Positions 33,760-42,753 of a DNA stretch of 64,000 nt are shown here, one piece after another. Both the position numbers and the translations under genes were made by a program. This stretch comes from Streptomyces sp. CC0208. GTDB lineage: Bacteria > Actinomycetota > Actinomycetes > Streptomycetales > Streptomycetaceae. The notes under the pieces are model-generated. The model worked only from the letters and a program-made list of their open reading frames with translations, searched no databases and was not told where the DNA came from. The stretch lies in NCBI RefSeq assembly GCF_003443735.1, contig NZ_CP031969.1, forward strand, positions 2,232,001 through 2,296,000, in the 5' to 3' direction. The stretch's first letter is position 1; every line of letters begins with the position of its first letter.

Positions 33760-35805
33760 CTACTTCGGCCCCGACGACTCCTTCGCCCGCTCGGCCGGAC
33801 CGCGCCGCACCGAACCCGGTGCGTTCCACTCCTGCCGCCTGCGGGCCCGCAGCTTCGCCGCCTCCGAGGACTGGAGCTGGTAGGGCACCGAGGTCACCAT
33901 GACCCCCGGTGTGAACAGCAGCCGGCCCTTGAGCCGGAGCGCGCTCTGGTTGTGCAGCAGATGCTCGTACCAGTGGCCGACCACGTACTCGGGGATGATC
34001 ACGGACACCGCGTCGCGCGGCGACTCCTTGCGGAGCCCCTTGACGTAGTCGATGATCGGCCGCGTGATCTCGCGGTACGGCGAGTCCAGCACCTTCAGCG
34101 GTACGTCGATCCCGCGCCGCTCCCACTCGGCGCGCAGTGCCTTGGTCTCGGCCGGGTCGACGTTGACGCTCAGGGCCTCCAGGGAGTCCGAGCGCATCAG
34201 CTTGGCGTACGCCAGTGCCCGCAGCGCCGGGCGGTGGATCTTGGAGATCAGGACGACGGAGTGGACGCGGGACGGCCGGAGGCTGTCGTCGCTGGGGCCC
34301 TCGGGCGCCGCGAGCTCCTCGGAGACCCGGTCGTAGTGCTTGCGGATCGCCGTCATCGTCGCGTAGAAGATGCACATCCCGAGCAGGGCCACCCAGGCAC
34401 CGTGGGTGAACTTGGTGACCAGGACGACGACCAGGACGAGCCCGGTGAAGAAGGCGCCGAAGGTGTTGATCGCGCGGGAGCGGATCATGTGGCTGCGCTT
34501 GGCGGCGTCCTTCTCGGTGGCCAGGTGGCGGTTCCAGTGCCGGACCATGCCGGTCTGGCTGAGCGTGAAGGACACGAACACGCCGACGATGTAGAGCTGG
34601 ATCAGCCGGGTCGAGTCGGCGCCGTAGATCCAGACCAGGAGTCCGGCCGCGCCGGCCAGCAGCACGATGCCGTTGGAGAAGGCGAGACGGTCACCGCGGG
34701 TGTGCAGCTGACGCGGCAGGTAGCGGTCCTGGGCGAGGATCGAGCCCAGCAGCGGGAAGCCGTTGTAGGCGGTGTTCGCGGCGAGGAACAGCACCAGTGC
34801 GGTGGCCGCGGCCAGCACGATGAACAGGAAGCTGCCCTTGCCGAAGACAGCCTCGGCGACCTGCGAGATCACCGGGTTCTGGACGTAGTCGGAGCCGAGT
34901 GCGACACCGTTGTGGATCAGGTCGGTGGCCGGGTTCTCGGCCATGCGGACCTTGGTGACCATGGCCAGCGCGATGATCCCGCAGAACATGGTGACGGCCA
35001 GCAGGCCCATCGCAGCGAGGGTGGTCGCCGCGTTCTTCGACTTGGGCTTGCGGAAGGCCGGCACGCCGTTGGAGATCGCCTCGACACCGGTGAGCGCGGC
35101 ACAGCCCGAGGAGAAGGCGCGCAGCAGCAGGAAGACCAGCGCGAAACCGGCCAGACCCTGGTGTTCGGCCTTGATGTGGTACTCCGCCGTCGGTGCCCGC
35201 ATGGTGTCGCCGAGGACCAGCCCGCGGAACGATCCCCACGCGATCATGACAAAGACGCCCGCGACGAAGACGTAGGTCGGGATCGCGAAGAGCGAGCCGG
35301 ACTCCTTCACCCCCCGCAGGTTCATCAGGGTCAGCAGGATGATCACGGCGATCGCGCAGAGCACCTTGTGCTGGACCACGAAGGGGACCGCGGAGCCGAG
35401 GTTCTCGATGCCCGAGGCGATGGAGACGGCGACCGTGAGGACATAGTCGACGAGCAGGGCGCTGGCGACCGTGAGACCGGCCTTGGGGCCGAGGTTGGTG
35501 TTGGCCACCTCGTAGTCGCCGCCGCCGCTCGGGTACGCGTGCACGTTCTGCCGATAGGAGGCGACCACGGTGAACATCAGCACGACGACCGCCACGGCGA
35601 TCCAGGGGCTGAAGTGGTACGCCGACACGCCCGCGATGGACAGGACCAGCAGCACCTCGCCGGGCGCGTACGCCACGGAGGACAGCGGGTCGGAGGCGAA
35701 CACGGGTAGGGCGATGCGCTTCGGCAGGAGCGTTTCCCCCAGCCGGTCACTGCGCAGTGCGCGCCCGATCAGGATCCGTTTGGGCACGTCGGTCAGTTTG
35801 GACAC
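33760..35805 (-). CDS. APC-superfamily permease, possibly KimA-like K+ transporter
   Basis: A 681-residue membrane protein with about 12 helices over 35-480 and a soluble C-terminal domain of about 190 residues. Helix 1 reads ALPVFASDPLSSVAYAPGE, and later segments include YPSGGGDYEVANTNLG and FSSGCAALTGVEAISNG. Length and C-terminal domain resemble KimA of Bacillus, a c-di-AMP-controlled K+/H+ symporter. Two TrkA genes are divergent on the right, which supports a K+ role. The GTG at 35805 is chosen because the upstream extension is not protein-like; its ribosome site is weak. The alternative is an amino-acid permease. Confidence 0.75.
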   Translation of the reverse strand: MSKLTDVPKRILIGRALRSDRLGETLLPKRIALPVFASDPLSSVAYAPGEVLLVLSIAGVSAYHFSPWIAVAVVVLMFTVVASYRQNVHAYPSGGGDYEVANTNLGPKAGLTVASALLVDYVLTVAVSIASGIENLGSAVPFVVQHKVLCAIAVIILLTLMNLRGVKESGSLFAIPTYVFVAGVFVMIAWGSFRGLVLGDTMRAPTAEYHIKAEHQGLAGFALVFLLLRAFSSGCAALTGVEAISNGVPAFRKPKSKNAATTLAAMGLLAVTMFCGIIALAMVTKVRMAENPATDLIHNGVALGSDYVQNPVISQVAEAVFGKGSFLFIVLAAATALVLFLAANTAYNGFPLLGSILAQDRYLPRQLHTRGDRLAFSNGIVLLAGAAGLLVWIYGADSTRLIQLYIVGVFVSFTLSQTGMVRHWNRHLATEKDAAKRSHMIRSRAINTFGAFFTGLVLVVVLVTKFTHGAWVALLGMCIFYATMTAIRKHYDRVSEELAAPEGPSDDSLRPSRVHSVVLISKIHRPALRALAYAKLMRSDSLEALSVNVDPAETKALRAEWERRGIDVPLKVLDSPYREITRPIIDYVKGLRKESPRDAVSVIIPEYVVGHWYEHLLHNQSALRLKGRLLFTPGVMVTSVPYQLQSSEAAKLRARRRQEWNAPGSVRRGPAERAKESSGPK

Positions 35806-35966
35806 AACAGTGAAGCGTAAGCGTTCGAACGGGCACACAACCACCCGGCACCCCGCATCTGCTCTCCGGGTGAAATCCGGACACACCCCGGCTACGGATT
35901 CCGCAGGTGAGCGAGGCGGCATGCCTATATGACAGGACCCCGCCCGTTACTGCTCCCGGAGGTCCC

Positions 35967-36062
35967 ATGCACGCGACCGCAGAGCTCGTCGGTGCCACGG
36001 TCACCCTCGTCGGCCTCGGAATCCTGACTCTCGCGAGCGTCCGCAGCATCAGCCGCCGCTGA
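35967..36062 (+). CDS. 31-residue single-pass membrane microprotein
   Basis: An ATG at 35967 has GGAGG five bases upstream and opens a 31-codon frame with GC-ending codons. The product starts MHATAELVGATVTLVGLGIL, one hydrophobic helix of about 18 residues, then a basic tail ending SVRSISRR. It lies between the divergent permease gene and trkA, on the trkA strand, 124 bp before trkA. Small one-helix proteins such as KdpF stabilise potassium transporters, so a transporter-subunit role is possible but unproven. Confidence 0.55.
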   Translation: MHATAELVGATVTLVGLGILTLASVRSISRR

Positions 36063-36186
36063 CCGACCCGAAGTCGGGGCAACCGTGCACAGGGGTGCCG
36101 TCGTCCTACCGCGCGTGTGTAGCTTGGGCCTCGGTCTGAGACCCTGATGTGGCTGAGCAGTACTTATTGACACCGGAAGGACGGTC

Positions 36187-36858
36187 GTGCACATCGTCAT
36201 CATGGGCTGCGGGAGAGTGGGTTCCGCTCTCGCCCAGACCCTGGAGCAACAGGGGCACACGGTCGCCGTGATCGACCAGGACCCCACCGCCTTCCGACGA
36301 CTGGGCTCCGGTTTCGGCGGTCGTCGTGTCACCGGAGTCGGCTTCGACCAGGACACCCTGCGCGAGGCGGGCATCGAGGAGGCCGGCGCCTTCGCCGCGG
36401 TCTCCAGCGGCGACAACTCCAACATCATCGCCGCGCGGGTGGCCCGCGAGATGTTCGGCATCGAGAACGTCGCGGCCCGGATCTACGACCCCCGGCGCGC
36501 CGAGGTCTACCAGCGCCTGGGCATCCCGACGGTGGCCACGGTCCGGTGGACGGCCGACCAGATGCTGCGCCGGCTGCTGCCTTCGGGCGCGGAGCCGTTG
36601 TGGCGCGATCCCACCGGTGGGGTGCAGCTGGCCGAGGTGCACGCCTCGACCGCCTGGGTCGGCCACAAGATCAGCAAGATGCAGGAGGAGACGGGCGTCC
36701 GCGTGGCGTTCCTGACCCGCCTCGGCGAGGCCATCCTGCCCACCTCGCAGACGGTGCTGCAGGAGGGCGACCTGGTGCACGTGATGATGCGCACGGACGA
36801 CATCGAGAAGGTCGAGGCGTCCTTCGCCGAGGGCCCCGAAGAGGAGGGCGGTCACTGA
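36187..36858 (+). CDS. trkA: TrkA-family K+ uptake regulatory protein (first copy)
   Basis: A 223-residue RCK protein starting at GTG 36187. The nucleotide-binding fold is at the N-terminus (MHIVIMGCGRVGSALAQTLE; acidic end IDQDP). The TrkA-C domain covers about 135-215 (VQLAEVHASTAWVGHKISKM). It binds NAD(H) or ATP and gates a potassium channel or transporter subunit. The stop and the second trkA start share bases (TGATG), so the pair is translationally coupled and probably forms a heteromer. The transporter partner may be the divergent APC permease. Confidence 0.92.
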   Translation: MHIVIMGCGRVGSALAQTLEQQGHTVAVIDQDPTAFRRLGSGFGGRRVTGVGFDQDTLREAGIEEAGAFAAVSSGDNSNIIAARVAREMFGIENVAARIYDPRRAEVYQRLGIPTVATVRWTADQMLRRLLPSGAEPLWRDPTGGVQLAEVHASTAWVGHKISKMQEETGVRVAFLTRLGEAILPTSQTVLQEGDLVHVMMRTDDIEKVEASFAEGPEEEGGH

Positions 36859-37532
36859 TGAGGGTCGCCATTGCCGGTGCCGGCGCGGTCGGTCGCTCGA
36901 TCGCGGGCGAACTGCTGGAGAACGGCCACGAGGTCCTTCTCATCGACAAGGCGCCGACCGCCATCTCGGTCGAGCGCGTCCCGCAGGCGGAGTGGCTGCT
37001 CGCCGACGCCTGCGAGATCACTTCCCTGGACGAGGCCGCGCTCCAGCGCTGCAACGTCGCGATCGCCGCGACGGGCGACGACAAGGTCAACCTGGTCGTC
37101 TCCCTGCTGGCGAAGACGGAGTACGGCGTGCCGCGGGTCGTGGCCCGCGTGAACAACCCGAAGAACGAGTGGCTGTTCAACGAGTCCTGGGGCGTGGACG
37201 TCGCCGTCTCCACCCCGCGTCTCATGTCCGCCCTGGTCGAGGAGGCGGTGAGCGTCGGCGACCTGGTCCGGCTTCTCCGCTTCAGCCACGGCGACGCGAA
37301 CCTGGTCGAGCTGACCCTGCCGGAGGAGTCGGCGCTGGCCGGTACGACGGTGGGCGACGTGGAGTGGCCCGAGGACACCTCCCTGGTCACCATCATCCGC
37401 GGCACCCGCGTCCTGACCCCGTCCCAGGAGGACTCCCTGGAGGCAGGCGACGAACTCCTGTTCGTGGCCGCCCAGGCGAGGGAGGAACAGCTGGAGGACC
37501 TGCTCTCGGTCCGCCGGGAAGAAGCCTCCTGA
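36858..37532 (+). CDS. trkA: TrkA-family K+ uptake regulatory protein (second copy)
   Basis: A 224-residue RCK protein with the N-terminal nucleotide-binding motif IAGAGAVGRSIAGEL and acidic end LLIDKAP. The TrkA-C domain is in the last third (ANLVELTLPEESALAGTTVGD; LEAGDELLFVAAQ). It overlaps the first trkA gene by one base. Such paired TrkA proteins act as one regulatory unit in actinobacteria. The gene is followed by a strong terminator at 37538-37586. Confidence 0.92.
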   Translation: MRVAIAGAGAVGRSIAGELLENGHEVLLIDKAPTAISVERVPQAEWLLADACEITSLDEAALQRCNVAIAATGDDKVNLVVSLLAKTEYGVPRVVARVNNPKNEWLFNESWGVDVAVSTPRLMSALVEEAVSVGDLVRLLRFSHGDANLVELTLPEESALAGTTVGDVEWPEDTSLVTIIRGTRVLTPSQEDSLEAGDELLFVAAQAREEQLEDLLSVRREEAS

Positions 37533-37537
37533 GGATT

Positions 37538-37586
37538 ACGACGACGGAGGGCGCCCTGCATCACGCAGGGCGCCCTCCGTCGTCGT
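37538..37586. terminator. Bidirectional terminator with 22-bp perfect stem
   Basis: Positions 37538-37559 and 37565-37586 are perfect reverse complements around ATCAC. The hairpin lies between the convergent trkA operon (ends 37532) and the DUF3159 gene (ends 37595) and so probably serves both. Confidence 0.88.
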
Positions 37587-37594
37587 GGCGCGAT

Positions 37595-38359
37595 CTAGGC
37601 TCGCTTGTGCCGTCCGCCCGCGGCCTCGCCCTGCTCCGCACGCTCCGCCGCCTGCGCCGCCTTGCGCTCCTCCTCGGCCTTCTCCTCCGCCTCCATCTCC
37701 GCGAACACGTCGATGGGTGCCGGGGCCTTCGCGAGGAAGACCCAGGTCAGCCAGACGGCCAGCAGGAACGGCGGGATCTTCAGGGCGACCAGGACCCAGC
37801 CGAGCTGGGCGGTGTCGGCCCACCAGTACAGCGGGAAGAGGATCGCGCACTTGGCGAGCAGGATGCCGCCCCAGGCGTAACTGGCCTTGGCGTACGCCTT
37901 CTTGCGGCCGGGGTTGCGGGTCCGCCAGGAGAGGTTCTCCTTGAAGACCGGGCCGAGGATGAGCCCCATCAGCGGCACACCCGCGAGCGTGGTGATGACG
38001 TACGCCAGGCCCAGGCCGAGCGTGTACAGCATGCCCGGCAGGTAGAAGTTCTTGGCGTTGCCCGTCATCATCGCGAAGACGACGCCGAAGGCGACGCCGA
38101 AGACCCCGCTGAAGGCGTGCTTGACGGTGTCCCGCATGACCAGACGGACCACGACCAGCAGCAGCGACACCACGAGCGCGGCGATGGCCGACAGGTGCAG
38201 GTCCTTGTTGATCGTGAAGATCGTGACGAAGAGCAGGCCCGGCAGAACCGTCTCGACCATGCCGCGGACGCCGCCGAACGCCTCGAACAGGGCGGCCTCG
38301 GTCACCGCCCGTGCGTCGTCGGCCTGAGTGTCTTCGGTCGGCTTGTCGAGAGACGTCAC
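37595..38359 (-). CDS. DUF3159 membrane protein
   Basis: A 254-residue protein starting at GTG 38359 with about six hydrophobic helices (for example TVLPGLLFVTIFTI, GMLYTLGLGLAYVITTLAG) and a charged C-terminal helix rich in Glu, Ala and Arg (MEAEEKAEEERKAAQAAERA). The pattern ALFEAFGGVRGMVETVLPG is the recognisable DUF3159 start. Function is unknown. It begins three bases after the OB-fold protein stop, so the two are one operon, a pairing often seen in Streptomyces. Confidence 0.85.
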   Translation of the reverse strand: MTSLDKPTEDTQADDARAVTEAALFEAFGGVRGMVETVLPGLLFVTIFTINKDLHLSAIAALVVSLLLVVVRLVMRDTVKHAFSGVFGVAFGVVFAMMTGNAKNFYLPGMLYTLGLGLAYVITTLAGVPLMGLILGPVFKENLSWRTRNPGRKKAYAKASYAWGGILLAKCAILFPLYWWADTAQLGWVLVALKIPPFLLAVWLTWVFLAKAPAPIDVFAEMEAEEKAEEERKAAQAAERAEQGEAAGGRHKRA

Positions 38360-38362
38360 CGG

Positions 38363-38761
38363 CTACTCCCGTCCGAGGGGTCGGAGTTCGTATTTCGGAT
38401 TGAACAGCACCCGGCGGCCCCGGCTCATCGAGACCCGCCCGGAGGCGATCAGCTTGCGCCCGGGCTCTATCCCGACGATGGAGCGCCGGCCGAGCCACAC
38501 CACGTCCAGGGCGGCGGAGCCGTCGAACAGCTCGGCCTCCAGGGCCGGGACGCCCGCGCGCGGCCGCAGGGTGACCGTGCGCAAGGTACCAGTAACGGTC
38601 ACGATCTGGCGGTCGTGACAGTCGCCGATCCGGGTGCATCCGGTGGTCGCGGTGTCCTCCCGCAGCTCCTCGGACTCCAGATCCTCCTGCGACGAGGAGA
38701 GCCGGTCGAGCATGCGCCGGAACCGGCCCACCGGCTTCTCGGAACGAGGAACAGCACTCAT
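38363..38761 (-). CDS. OB-fold nucleic-acid-binding protein
   Basis: A 132-residue protein. The N-terminal part is a helical stretch (RFRRMLDRLSSSQEDLESEE). The C-terminal 80 residues form an OB-fold of the tRNA-anticodon/RecG-wedge type (VTVTGTLRTVTLRP, LEAELFDGSAALDVVWLG, IEPGRKLIASGRVS). The ATG at 38761 is the only plausible start. It is in an operon with the DUF3159 gene and 47 bp downstream of kdpE on the same strand. The substrate is unknown. Confidence 0.8.
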   Translation of the reverse strand: MSAVPRSEKPVGRFRRMLDRLSSSQEDLESEELREDTATTGCTRIGDCHDRQIVTVTGTLRTVTLRPRAGVPALEAELFDGSAALDVVWLGRRSIVGIEPGRKLIASGRVSMSRGRRVLFNPKYELRPLGRE

Positions 38762-38807
38762 ATCCGAAAGCGTACCGGGGTGCGCCGACAGCGTTGTACC
38801 CGCAGCA

Positions 38808-39491
38808 CTAGCGTTCGAACCGGTATCCCATGCCCGGTTCGGTGACGAAGTGCTTCGGATGCGAGGGGTCCGCCTCCAGCTTCCGCCGCAGCTGGGCCAT
38901 GTAGACCCGCAGGTAGTTCGTCTCCGTCCCGTACGACGGCCCCCAGACCTCCTGGAGGAGCTGTCGCTGGCCGACGAGCCGGCCGGTGTTGCGGACCAGT
39001 ACCTCCAGCAGGTGCCACTCGGTGGGGGTGAGACGTACGTCTCTGCCGTGCTTGCGGACCTTCTTGGCGGCCAGGTCGACGGTGAACTCGTCGGTCTCCA
39101 CCAGGACGTCGTCCTCACCGCCCCCGGTGGGCTCGGCGCGCCGCACGGCGGCCCGCAGGCGGGCCAGCAGCTCGTCCATGCCGAAGGGCTTGGTGACGTA
39201 GTCGTCGGCGCCCGCGTCCAGCGCCTCGACCTTCTCGTCGGAGGAGTGCCGGGCGGACAGCACGAGGATCGGCACCCGGGTCCAGCCGCGCAGCCCCCTG
39301 ATCACCTCGACGCCGTCCATGTCGGGCAGGCCCAGGTCGAGGACGACCACGTCGGGGTGGCGGGCGGCGGCGAGCCGGAGCGCGCCGGCGCCGTCGTGCG
39401 CCGTGTCGACCTCGTACTTGCGCGCCTTGAGGTTGATCACGAGGGCGCGCACGATCTGCGGCTCGTCCTCGATGACCAGCACTCTGGTCAT
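38808..39491 (-). CDS. kdpE: KdpE-type response regulator
   Basis: A 227-residue OmpR-family regulator. The receiver domain has the full acidic set (VLVIEDEPQ, phosphoacceptor in VVLDLGLPDMDG, VTKPFGMDEL). The winged helix (LTPTEWHLLEVLVRN, TETNYLRVYMAQLRRKLE, EPGMGYRF) is typical of KdpE. The start overlaps the kdpD stop as ATGA. It should activate the KdpFABC high-affinity K+ pump under K+ limitation; no kdpFABC genes are in this window, so the targets are elsewhere. Confidence 0.93.
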   Translation of the reverse strand: MTRVLVIEDEPQIVRALVINLKARKYEVDTAHDGAGALRLAAARHPDVVVLDLGLPDMDGVEVIRGLRGWTRVPILVLSARHSSDEKVEALDAGADDYVTKPFGMDELLARLRAAVRRAEPTGGGEDDVLVETDEFTVDLAAKKVRKHGRDVRLTPTEWHLLEVLVRNTGRLVGQRQLLQEVWGPSYGTETNYLRVYMAQLRRKLEADPSHPKHFVTEPGMGYRFER

Positions 39492-42043
39492 GTGGCCTGC
39501 CTTTCGGGTTCTGCCTCTTCGAAGGGGTCTACGAGGAGCTGTGCGTGCGTGTCGGCCGCGCGGAGCGTCAGCACCATGGTGAGGCCGCCGCCGGGCGTGT
39601 CCTCGGCGTTGAGGGTGCCGTTCATGGCCTCCGCGAAACCCCGGGCCACCGCGAGCCCGAGCCCCACCCCGGCGCCGCGCGGGGCGTCGCCGTAGCGCTG
39701 GAAGGGCGCGAAGATGCGCTCCTTGGCCTCGTCGGGGACGCCGGGGCCGCGATCCACGACCCGTACCTCGACCCGGTCGGCGATGGCGCTCGCGGAGACC
39801 CGGACCGGGGTGCCGGGCGGGCTGTACTTGACGGCGTTCTCGACCAGGTTGGCCACCGACCGCTCCAGCAACCCAGGATCCACGGCGACCATCGGCAGGG
39901 TCTCCGGCACGTCCAGTTCCACGCTCCCGTCGGGCACCCCGCCGAGCGCCATCGGCACCACCTCGTCGAGGTCGATCTCCCTGACGATCGCGGTGACCGT
40001 GCCGGTCTGGAGGCGGGACATGTCGAGCAGGTTGCCCACGAGATGGTCCAGCCGGTCGGCGCCCTCCTCGATGCCCTCCAGGAGCTCGGCCTGGTCCTCC
40101 TCGGACCACGCCACGTCGTGAGACCTGAGCGAGGAGACGGCCGCCTTGATTCCGGCGAGCGGGGTCCGCAGATCATGCGAGACGGCCGCGAGGAGCGCCG
40201 TACGGATGCGGTTGCCCTCGGCCAGCGCGCGGGACTGGTCGGCCTCCTCCTGGAGCCTGCGGCGGTCCAGGACGACGGCGGCCTGAGCGGCGAAGGCGGC
40301 GAGCACCCGGCGGTCCTCGGCGGGCAGCACCCGGCCGGTGAGCGCGAGCGCCATGTGGTCCCCCACCGGCATGTCGACGTCGGCGTCCTCCGGTCGCTCC
40401 ACGGCCGGTCCGAGGCCCGCCCGGCCCGCGCAGGTCCACGGCTCGACGTCGCCCGCCCGTTCCAGCAGGGCCGCCGACTCCATGCCGAAGGTCTCCCGGA
40501 CGCGTTCCAGGAGCTCCTCCAGACGGGTCTCGCCGCGCAGCACGTTCCCGGCGAGGAAGGACAGGATCTCCGACTCGGCGCGCAGCCGGGCGGCCTGATG
40601 GGTCCTCCTGGCCGCCAGGTCGACGACGGAGGCGACCGAGATGCCGACGCCCACGAAGATCACGATGGCGACGATGTTCTTGGGGTCGGCGATGGTCCAG
40701 CGGTGCAGGGGCGGTGTGTAGAAGTAGTTCAGCAGCAGCGAGCCGACCGCGGCCGACGCGAGCGCGGGAAAGAGCCCGCCGAGCAGGGCCGCCGCGACCA
40801 CGACCGCCAGGAACAGCAGCATGTCGTTGGCGAGACCGAGGTCGACGGTGGTGAGGAGGAGCGTCAGGAGCACCGGGGCGGCGAGGCCGACCAGCCAGCC
40901 CCACAGGATCCGGGCCCGCCCGAGCCGCGCGCTGCGGGCGACGGGCAGTCCGCGCCCCTTGGCGACCTCGTCGTGGGTGACGATGTGCACGTCCAGGTCG
41001 GGCCCGGACTCGCGGGCCACGGTCGCGCCGACGCCGGGCCCGAAGACGTACTGCCAGGTCTTGCGGCGGGACGAACCGAGGACGACCTGGGTGGCGTTGA
41101 CCCCGCGCGCGAAGTCGAGCAGCGCGGCCGGTATGTCGTCGCCCACCACGTGGTGAAAGGTTCCGCCAAGGTCCTCGACGAGGGTCCTTTGAACGGCGAG
41201 TTCCTTGGGCGATGCGGAGGTCAGACCGTCGCTGCGGGCTATGTAGACGGCGAGCACCTCACCGCCTGCGCCCTTCTCGGCGAGGCGCGCGGCCCGCCTT
41301 ATCAGCGTCCGCCCCTCCGGCCCCCCGGTCAGCCCGACGACGATCCGCTCCCTGGACCCCCAGATCTTCGAGACCCGGTGCTCGCTGCGGTACTGCTTGA
41401 GGTACTCGTCGACCCGGTCGGCCACCCACAGCAGGGCGAGCTCCCGCAGGGCGGTGAGGTTGCCGGGCCGGAAGTAGTTCGACAGAGCCGCGTCGACCTT
41501 GTCCGGCTGGTAGATGTTGCCGTGCGCCATCCGCCGTCGCAGTGCCTGGGGCGACATGTCGACAAGCTCGATCTGATCGGCCCTGCGTACGACCTCGTCA
41601 GGCACGGTCTCGCGCTGCCGCACCCCGGTGATCGCCTCGACGACGTCGCCGAGCGACTCCAGATGCTGGATGTTCACGGTCGAGACCACGTCGATCCCGG
41701 CCGCGAGCAGTTCCTCGACGTCCTGCCAGCGCCTGGCGTTGCGCGAACCCGGGATGTTGGTGTGGGCGAGTTCGTCCACGAGGGCGACGGCCGGGGCTCT
41801 GCGCAGTACGGCATCGACGTCCATCTCGGTGAAGACGGAGTCCCGGTACTCGATCTCCCGGCGCGGCATCTCTTCGAGCCCGCGCAGCATCACCTCGGTG
41901 CGCGGCCGCCCGTGATGCTCCACGAACCCCACGACACAGTCGGTGCCCCGCTCGACCCTGCGGTGCGCCTCGGAAAGCATCGCGTACGTCTTGCCGACGC
42001 CCGGTGCCGCACCGAGATAGATCCGAAGCCTGCCGCGTCCCAT
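39488..42043 (-). CDS. kdpD: KdpD sensor histidine kinase
   Basis: An 851-residue kinase of usual KdpD length. The N-terminal KdpD domain has the Walker motif GAAPGVGKTYAM near residue 12 and VDELAHTNIPGSRN near 90. A Usp-like domain follows (about 230-365). Four membrane helices lie around 385-485 (VGLAAPVLLTLLLTTVDLG and following), then a GAF-like region, the phosphorylation box AVSHDLRTPLAGIK near 620 and the ATPase N and G boxes (NLVENAVKYSPPG, DRGPGVPD). It senses low K+ or turgor and phosphorylates KdpE, with which it overlaps. Confidence 0.95.
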   Translation of the reverse strand: MGRGRLRIYLGAAPGVGKTYAMLSEAHRRVERGTDCVVGFVEHHGRPRTEVMLRGLEEMPRREIEYRDSVFTEMDVDAVLRRAPAVALVDELAHTNIPGSRNARRWQDVEELLAAGIDVVSTVNIQHLESLGDVVEAITGVRQRETVPDEVVRRADQIELVDMSPQALRRRMAHGNIYQPDKVDAALSNYFRPGNLTALRELALLWVADRVDEYLKQYRSEHRVSKIWGSRERIVVGLTGGPEGRTLIRRAARLAEKGAGGEVLAVYIARSDGLTSASPKELAVQRTLVEDLGGTFHHVVGDDIPAALLDFARGVNATQVVLGSSRRKTWQYVFGPGVGATVARESGPDLDVHIVTHDEVAKGRGLPVARSARLGRARILWGWLVGLAAPVLLTLLLTTVDLGLANDMLLFLAVVVAAALLGGLFPALASAAVGSLLLNYFYTPPLHRWTIADPKNIVAIVIFVGVGISVASVVDLAARRTHQAARLRAESEILSFLAGNVLRGETRLEELLERVRETFGMESAALLERAGDVEPWTCAGRAGLGPAVERPEDADVDMPVGDHMALALTGRVLPAEDRRVLAAFAAQAAVVLDRRRLQEEADQSRALAEGNRIRTALLAAVSHDLRTPLAGIKAAVSSLRSHDVAWSEEDQAELLEGIEEGADRLDHLVGNLLDMSRLQTGTVTAIVREIDLDEVVPMALGGVPDGSVELDVPETLPMVAVDPGLLERSVANLVENAVKYSPPGTPVRVSASAIADRVEVRVVDRGPGVPDEAKERIFAPFQRYGDAPRGAGVGLGLAVARGFAEAMNGTLNAEDTPGGGLTMVLTLRAADTHAQLLVDPFEEAEPERQAT

Positions 42044-42753
42044 GAGCCCATTGTCTTCCGGTCAACCGTGCCTACGCAGCGTCGACCTTACGTCCGGTGA
42101 TCCGGGCGAAGGGGGCCTGGAGCGGGCGGGGGGCTGTCTTTGACGCAACTCTGACGCGGGGGTTCGGGTGTGCGGCGACGGGGGTGTCGGGGCGAGCTTG
42201 GTTGGCCCGGACGTCGTGGCGCCGACCCGGAAACGGCCCCGGCGGCCCCACCGGAACTGCGGCTCACCCCTGGATGTCGAGGCGGAACCCGGGGAAGGCT
42301 TCGCGCCAAGCGCGTCAAGCGACGGAACCCTGGCCCCCTCACGTCGTGACGGGGTCTCGGGCCCAGGCCGGGCCCTCCGGACCTCACGGCGGAGATCCAC
42401 AAGCCACCCGGCAACCCCGCCCCTCCTGACGGCGCCGGAAGCACACCTCGTCGCCCTGGCCGTCGAGGCCGCCCCGTTGAACACGAACTCCCACGGCCGG
42501 GCGGCGAGTCCCGGAAGCGAGACCGCAGCCCCGAGATTCAGCCCCTCGGAGACACCGCCTGGATCCGCAAGGCACCCGGCACCCACGCCCCTCCTGACGC
42601 CACCGGGAGCACACCTCCGCGCCCTGGCCGTCGAGGCCAACCCTGGAGAACCCCGCTCACGTCGTGACAGGGTCGCCACGCGGCCCGGAACGCACACCAC
42701 TCGCGGCCGCGACACTCCCGTCCCAGCCCGGACGCGCGTTCCGAGGACGCCCC
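42044..42753. repeat. Gene-free 710-bp region with degenerate direct repeats
   Basis: No convincing gene. An ~82-bp sequence at about 42393-42474 recurs with scattered changes 168 nt later at about 42561-42642; both contain CGCCCCTCCTGACG and GCCCTGGCCGTCGAGGCC. A second repeat, around TCACGTCGTGAC, occurs at 42339 and 42657 (318 nt apart). Open frames on both strands cross the region but lack ribosome sites and family-like sequence. The region lies downstream of the ABC ATPase gene, where a permease gene would be expected, so it may be a decayed or expanded spacer. Confidence 0.6.

Noticed and set aside
32407..35709. An 1100-codon plus-strand open frame
   Set aside because: It is antisense to the well-supported RNA methyltransferase and APC permease genes and has no recognisable domain.
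36063..36186. Possible c-di-AMP (ydaO) riboswitch before trkA
   Set aside because: Only a short GACCCGAAGTCGGGG-type hairpin is visible; the conserved riboswitch core could not be recognised.
39545..42100. An 851-codon plus-strand open frame
   Set aside because: It is the antisense shadow of kdpD.
42062..42715. A 217-codon minus-strand frame and a 225-codon plus-strand frame in the repeat region
   Set aside because: No ribosome site, no conserved sequence, and the internal repeats are not in-frame protein repeats with constrained codon use.
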